From: Stieleria neptunia
Lineage (GTDB): Bacteria > Planctomycetota > Planctomycetia > Pirellulales > Pirellulaceae
Length of the DNA: 64,000 nt
Assembly (NCBI RefSeq): GCF_007754155.1
Contig: NZ_CP037423.1
Span: 9,172,938-9,236,937, forward strand
Direction: 5' to 3'
Part shown: positions 59,560 to 64,000 of the stretch, in pieces
How positions within the stretch are numbered: position 1 is the first letter of the stretch
Layout of the letters: every line of letters begins with the position of its first letter
Notes under the pieces: generated by a model
The model's input: only the letters and a program-made list of their open reading frames with translations
The model's database searches: none
What the model was told of the DNA's origin: nothing
Program-made: the position numbers and the translations under genes

Positions 59560-62405
59560 TGATCATGTTCTTCAAACTGAGCGCGCCGCACGTTTCGATT
59601 CGCGAATACATGTACGAAGGCAACGTGATCACGATGCCGATCGTGTTGCTGATCGCGGTGATTGTCAAACTGTTGCGGATCCCGATCCCCGGCTCCACCG
59701 ACATCCCGGCCGTCGAATCGCTGCAACCGTTTCGCGTGCCGGCGGAAAAGGTCGACCCGGAGATCCTCAAAGCGATCACGGATTTGGACCTGCAAGTCCA
59801 CGAACTGGGATTCACCCGCATCGATCTGATCGGTATCAACGACCGACAAAACAACACGCGTTACGGAGGTGCGGCCTACCGCTCGGCCGACGGCGACTCG
59901 GTCGCCTGGATCCGCTATCGACTCTGGCCCAACCTGGAACGGCGCAATAAGTATGCACGCCTGGCGTTGACTTCACTCGGCCCGGCCGGCGAAATCATCC
60001 TGACGACCGCCGCGACACGCGACCTGCTCGATCCGCCCGACTGGCACGTCGAATACCATCCCAAAGTCGACGCGAATCAGCTGCGTGATCTGCACCAGCA
60101 ACACGTCCGCCGCGTGCTGGGAAGCGCCCGGCCGATGATCGCCGGCGACACCGAATCCGCCTTCGATTTACTCGAACACACGCATCGCGAATTCGTCGAA
60201 TTCCAACTCGATCGCGGCGTGTTCGTTCGAGCGACGCCCAGCAGCACGACGCCCAGCAGCGTGACGCCCCACGCCGTGTCTTCTGACATGGCCGCCACGA
60301 CGATTGCGAGCTCCGCCGAAGACGATGTGGTGGTCGCCGAGTTGGTCGAGGAAGCCGAACGCGTCGAGGAGTTTGTCGACGGCGACGACGCGGCCGTACA
60401 AACGCCCCCTGTCGATGAAACGCTGCCGATCATTGAAGCGGTCCGCAAACAGGAAACGAAGCAATCCGGCTGGCTCACCAAACTGTTGATCTTGGCCGTT
60501 TCGATCGGATTGTTTATCGGACTCGGTGCCTGGCAATGGGAACTGGAACTCGTGTTGATCTTGGTCCCGATCCTGCTGGTGCACGAACTGGGACATTACG
60601 TGGCGATGAAAGCGTTCGGATACAAGAACATCCACATGTTCTTCATTCCGTTGTTGGGCGCCGCAGTCAGTGGTCGTCACTATCGCGTCAGCGGTTGGAA
60701 AAAGTCGATCGTCGCCTTGGCCGGTCCGCTCCCGAGCATCGTGTTGGGCTTGGTGCTCGGCGGCGTCGGTTTTTGGTTCGAAAACGAATGGTGCGCCAAG
60801 GGTGCGGTGATCACGTTGATTCTGAATGTGTTGAACCTGGCACCGTTTCTGCCCCTCGACGGCGGCCAAGTCGCCCACGTGACGCTGTTCTCTCGTTCCA
60901 AAGTCATCGATCTGCTGTTCCGGATCGGCACCATCACGATCTTGATGCTGGTCGCATGGTTGCTGGAGGCCAAGCTGCTGTTCGGGATCGGAATCGCGAT
61001 GGCACTCGGTTTGCCGACGGTTTGGCGGACGATGACGGTCACCGAATCGATTCGCCGACGTGACCTGCCCGAGCCCGACAACGACCGGATGCCCGAGGAA
61101 GCGATCCGCGTGATCGCCGATGAGATCCAGCGCGCCAACCTGCCGACCCAAAGCACCTCGACGCTCGCCAAGTTGACGCTGTCGGTTTACGAAAACGTGA
61201 TCGCCCGGCCCCCGAGTTGGCCGGCGACCGTGGGGATCTGGGCGTTGTATTTCGCAGGCCTGTTCGTCGGTGTGATCGGCATGTTCGCGATCACGTTGGC
61301 CACCGTCGGCGGCGGAATGTTCGACGACTTTCCCGAGTTCGAAACGCACTACGAACGCGTCGAAACCGAAGACGGGCAGTTTCGGCTCGGCAAACCGAAC
61401 GCGGACCCCAAGAAAACGAAACTCGACTTGCTGGCTTGGCGGTTCGCCGACGTCGACACGGCCACACTGGCCTATGACGAACTGGTCGAAACAACCGATG
61501 ACTCCGTCGCGCGACTCGGCGACTTCGTTTTCACCAGCACGGTGGTCGACTCGGCAGAAGTGGAAGTCATCGATGGCGACTTCGGCGAGGACTTCGAAAC
61601 GTTTGCCGAAAACGATCCACGACTCGACCTGCTGCGGGGCGCCCGCTGGCGACGGTCGTTCTTCGGAACACAACCGCAATTGATCGTCGTCGTCTCCGCC
61701 GAACAGGCGAACGACCTGATCCGGGCGACCGAAAGCATCCCCTACAACATCGGAGACTCCGTGGCGATCGCACCCTGGACGCCCAAGATCCAGGCGACCG
61801 AAGCTCAACGACAACTGCAGGCCAAACTCCTCGTCCTGCAAGGCAAATCCGATCCGCTGCCGTGGGAACACGCTCCGCCGCCCGACCGGGATGACTCCAC
61901 AGACGAAGACGAAACGATGGGCTTTCGCAACCAGATGCGGCAGTCCGCCGAACGCTTTGAACAGATCCAACGGAATCGTCTCGACTGGATCGGCGAGCAA
62001 GCTGAATCCAGCGAGGGAACGACACGCCAACTCTACAACGCGTTCCTGGACTTCGAATCCGAGTCCACAGCATGGCGACAAGACGAACGTCCCTACGAGC
62101 AAAAGGGACCGCCGCCGACGCTGCCGGACTACCTCATGCCGCTCCTGCCCGAACTCGGGTACCTGCACCCCAACCATCCGCTCCGCGCGACCAGCGTCAA
62201 CGTCGACGCGTACCAATGGACCCCGGACGCCGCAGACACCGCGTTCGCCGAGACCTTTCCCCTGGAACAGGACGGCCGATCACGCGTCTACCTGCAACTC
62301 ACCCCCACCCGCGACGCCGCCGCCGCTTACGCCACCGTCCACGCCTGGCTGAAAAACCAAGGCATCGAAACCGTTGTCTGGAGCTACGAGACGGTGGTGG
62401 AGTGA
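59559..62405 (+). CDS. Large site-2-protease (M50)-like membrane protein
   Basis: The start is a GTG at 59559 or an ATG at 59565, giving 948 or 946 residues. After an N-terminal domain (about 1-290), a membrane part begins: LLILAVSIGLFIGLG and the zinc motif VLIHELGHYV read here as LVHELGHYVAMKAFG (His342-Glu-Leu-Gly-His346). NLAPFLPLDGGQVAHV at about 425-440 supplies the third ligand Asp. Four further spans and a 400-residue soluble C-terminus without known motif follow. Site-2 proteases cut transmembrane signals; the coupling with a secretion ATPase is unusual. Confidence 0.85.
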   Translation: MIMFFKLSAPHVSIREYMYEGNVITMPIVLLIAVIVKLLRIPIPGSTDIPAVESLQPFRVPAEKVDPEILKAITDLDLQVHELGFTRIDLIGINDRQNNTRYGGAAYRSADGDSVAWIRYRLWPNLERRNKYARLALTSLGPAGEIILTTAATRDLLDPPDWHVEYHPKVDANQLRDLHQQHVRRVLGSARPMIAGDTESAFDLLEHTHREFVEFQLDRGVFVRATPSSTTPSSVTPHAVSSDMAATTIASSAEDDVVVAELVEEAERVEEFVDGDDAAVQTPPVDETLPIIEAVRKQETKQSGWLTKLLILAVSIGLFIGLGAWQWELELVLILVPILLVHELGHYVAMKAFGYKNIHMFFIPLLGAAVSGRHYRVSGWKKSIVALAGPLPSIVLGLVLGGVGFWFENEWCAKGAVITLILNVLNLAPFLPLDGGQVAHVTLFSRSKVIDLLFRIGTITILMLVAWLLEAKLLFGIGIAMALGLPTVWRTMTVTESIRRRDLPEPDNDRMPEEAIRVIADEIQRANLPTQSTSTLAKLTLSVYENVIARPPSWPATVGIWALYFAGLFVGVIGMFAITLATVGGGMFDDFPEFETHYERVETEDGQFRLGKPNADPKKTKLDLLAWRFADVDTATLAYDELVETTDDSVARLGDFVFTSTVVDSAEVEVIDGDFGEDFETFAENDPRLDLLRGARWRRSFFGTQPQLIVVVSAEQANDLIRATESIPYNIGDSVAIAPWTPKIQATEAQRQLQAKLLVLQGKSDPLPWEHAPPPDRDDSTDEDETMGFRNQMRQSAERFEQIQRNRLDWIGEQAESSEGTTRQLYNAFLDFESESTAWRQDERPYEQKGPPPTLPDYLMPLLPELGYLHPNHPLRATSVNVDAYQWTPDAADTAFAETFPLEQDGRSRVYLQLTPTRDAAAAYATVHAWLKNQGIETVVWSYETVVE

Positions 62406-62817
62406 GTGGCAGCTCGTGAGGTTCCAGGTTCCAGGTTCCAGGTTCCAGGTTCCAGGTTCCAGGTTCCAGGTTCCAGGTTCCAGGTTCCAGGTTTGAGGTT
62501 TGAGGTTTGAGGTTTGAGGTTTGAGGTTCCAGGTTCCAGGTTCCAGGTTCCAGGTTTGAGATTGGAGATTGGAGCCGCCACCCGCCTCATGCTCCACATT
62601 TTCCTGTCACCCATTTTCTTGTCTGCTCTTTCCCCACGGCCATTTTTCTTCCCCCCCTTTTTCCTGCCATCTCCCGCCCCGTCCTCTCCTCCTCTTTGCT
62701 AGCAAAACTCTCTTTGCTTGAATCGCTGCGGTTCGTCGAACCGATCTACCCCTGTCCCCGGCCCGACACCTAGAATCTCGGGTGAACTGTCGCCACCAAA
62801 GGGGATTGCATGGATGC
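62406..62817. other. Intergenic region with composite minisatellite element 3
   Basis: 412 bp between two plus-strand genes. It holds the heptad array (62416-62568), the conserved flank (62569-62622), a CCATTTTTCTTCC stretch, and 130 bp before the next gene that should carry its promoter. No gene. Confidence 0.85.
62416..62622 (+). repeat. Composite minisatellite element 3 (7-bp units plus flank)
   Basis: Units are GGTTCCA, then GGTTTGA, then GGTTCCA again and GATTGGA, in blocks. They are followed by GCCGCCACCCGCCTCATGCT and CCACATTTTCCTGTCACCCA, the same flank as elements 1 and 2. Confidence 0.92.
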
Positions 62818-64000
62818 ATGAACGGACCCAGCGAGCCGTTGCTCGGTTGTTGTTCGTTTTCTGCTGCGCGGTCCCGTCCGATCGTCTTCCTCTCGATCCT
62901 GGTGACCTGGACGTCGTGGTACCAGTCCCGCAAGTTGGCCGAGTTGACTCACCACCTTGGCTTGCAAACGGGATTGGTGTTTCAAGTCGACCGTTGCCAG
63001 CGGATCGCCCCGGGCAAGTATGTGTTGGAGAACGTGCGGGTCAGCGATCCGGATACGCGTCAACATGTCGTGACGGTTCGATTGATCGATTACTTTCACG
63101 GCAGCGATCGCGTGTCGATGTGGCTGCATCAACCGGAATTTCAGTCGGCCGGTCTGGGCCATGCTTGGACGATGCTGCATGACCGTCTGATCAGCCGTCC
63201 GGCGCAGACGGTGCTACCGATTCGGATCGACGCGACGGACGTCAGCATTCTCAGCCGCGCCGGATCGATGCCGCCGATGGACGTTTCGGCAACGATCACC
63301 CCGGAAGGCGAGAGCGTGCGGCTGATCGCCCGGGCGGAGAATTCCGCCCGCAAGATCGGCCCGCGAATCCGGGTCGAACTGTTTCGCGATCGTGACCGCG
63401 AGGTTCCGGCGACCGAATTGGTACTGTCGACCGACGGTACCGCCCTGCCCTGCTCGGCGCTGGCCGAGTACGCGCCGGCGATCGAGCACCTCGGTCCGAC
63501 GGCAGAATTCAGCGGCGTGATCGCCTGCCGGCAAACAGCCCATGGCTGGTCGTATGACCTGGGTTCGTCTTCATTGACAAAGCTCAGCCTGAACGACTTG
63601 ACCGACCATCTTCCGCACCGGGTGATCGGCCAAGCGGAATTGCATTTCCGTCGTTGCGTGATCCACCCGGGCGAATCGGTGAATCTGAACGGCACGTTGA
63701 AATCGACCAAGCCCGCAAACCTGCGGATCAAAACCCCGCTGCTGACGGCAATGCGGGACCACTTGGCGATGGCGGTCGACGAGCGAGAGTTAGTTCCCAA
63801 TCCGAACGGCATCGAATGCGAGCTGGCGCTCGATTTCGACATTCGCGATGAAACGATGACGCTGACCGGCATCGGAGACAACGTCGTGCTGTATTCGCGA
63901 GGCCGCCCGATCGCCGCGCCGCCGGCCCAGCGGATCGATGCCGCCCGGATCACTGCGATGCTGGCACCGCCGAGTCGCTGGATGGCGGCCTGGAACTCGG
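62818..64000 (+). CDS. Large protein with N-terminal anchor (cut by window end)
   Basis: From ATG 62818 the frame stays open for 394 codons to the window edge. An N-terminal hydrophobic segment (PIVFLSILVTWTSWYQS, about 21-37) looks like a membrane anchor, followed by a large mostly beta domain with YFHGSDRVSMWLHQPEFQS and RIDATDVSILSRAGSMPPMD. The body contains repeated RxEN-type strands, suggesting an AsmA-like or repeat-built periplasmic protein. No family is recognised. A GGGG purine run precedes the start. Confidence 0.7.
   Translation, partial: MNGPSEPLLGCCSFSAARSRPIVFLSILVTWTSWYQSRKLAELTHHLGLQTGLVFQVDRCQRIAPGKYVLENVRVSDPDTRQHVVTVRLIDYFHGSDRVSMWLHQPEFQSAGLGHAWTMLHDRLISRPAQTVLPIRIDATDVSILSRAGSMPPMDVSATITPEGESVRLIARAENSARKIGPRIRVELFRDRDREVPATELVLSTDGTALPCSALAEYAPAIEHLGPTAEFSGVIACRQTAHGWSYDLGSSSLTKLSLNDLTDHLPHRVIGQAELHFRRCVIHPGESVNLNGTLKSTKPANLRIKTPLLTAMRDHLAMAVDERELVPNPNGIECELALDFDIRDETMTLTGIGDNVVLYSRGRPIAAPPAQRIDAARITAMLAPPSRWMAAWNS

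Noticed and set aside
60168..62216. Long minus-strand frame opposite the site-2-protease gene
   Set aside because: The plus strand carries HELGH and PLDGG motifs; the minus frame is Arg/Asp/Gln-rich without domains.
1..64000. tRNA or rRNA genes
   Set aside because: I looked through intergenic stretches for cloverleaf ends (GGTTCGA...CC) and rRNA motifs and found none that fold convincingly.

Overview
The window looks like chromosomal DNA of a planctomycete, most likely Pirellulaceae (Rhodopirellula or a relative). The reasons are a secreted sulfatase, a short cytochrome c domain fused to a DUF2231 membrane domain, a large MoxR/DUF58/VWA operon, an ECF-like sigma protein, a ribosomal cluster without rimM, weak Shine-Dalgarno sequences, and many planctomycete-style intergenic palindromes. 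Family assignments are read from motifs by eye; no database search was possible.

Region 1 (1-17920) is the striking part: a chromosomal integron cassette array without an integrase in view (CALIN-like). I can mark 28 attC-like sites plus a degenerate terminal site at 17840. Each is an imperfect palindrome of about 70-200 bp ending in GAAC/TAAC on the low side and GTTC/GTTA on the high side. Three things fix the orientation as the minus strand: nearly all cassette genes are on minus, several of their stop codons lie inside the high-side core, and the unpaired base of the arms (TGCAC facing T-CAC) is always in the high-side arm. In 19 of 28 intervals the core that opens a cassette is complementary to the core that closes it. 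Cassettes carry small membrane, secreted, lipoprotein and zinc-ribbon proteins, a ParE/RelE-type toxin-antitoxin pair, and an IS91-type transposase. Between them a cassette module of about 330-590 bp recurs 11 times, with no recognised gene. One attC (10909-11111) has one arm expanded by eight 13-bp tandem units.

Region 2 (18-26 kb) holds housekeeping and small metabolic genes: polyphosphate kinase, an unknown membrane protein, a cytochrome c/DUF2231 protein, an ECF-like sigma protein, a YhaM-type exoribonuclease overlapping queC.

Region 3 (26-40 kb) is a minus-strand operon: moxR, DUF58, BatA-like VWA, VWA/GATase-like, a 1062-residue DUF4175-like protein, a prenyltransferase-fold secreted protein and a large secreted protein with repeated small beta modules.

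Region 4 (40-50.5 kb) has an outer-membrane beta-barrel protein, a sulfatase, a MacA/MacB-type exporter, and the cluster ffh-rpsP-trmD-rplS-yraN.

Region 5 (50.6-64 kb) has a single-chain FHA + ABC ATPase + permease + alpha/beta hydrolase fusion, a secreted protein, a membrane pseudokinase, a HAD phosphatase, and a truncated GspE-type ATPase coupled to a 948-residue site-2-protease-like protein, then a gene cut by the window end. Intergenic DNA in regions 2-5 carries several repeat families: a REP-like palindrome in 5 copies, two MITE-like palindromes, nested hairpins, and three copies of a composite element in which a 7-bp minisatellite always abuts the same flank.
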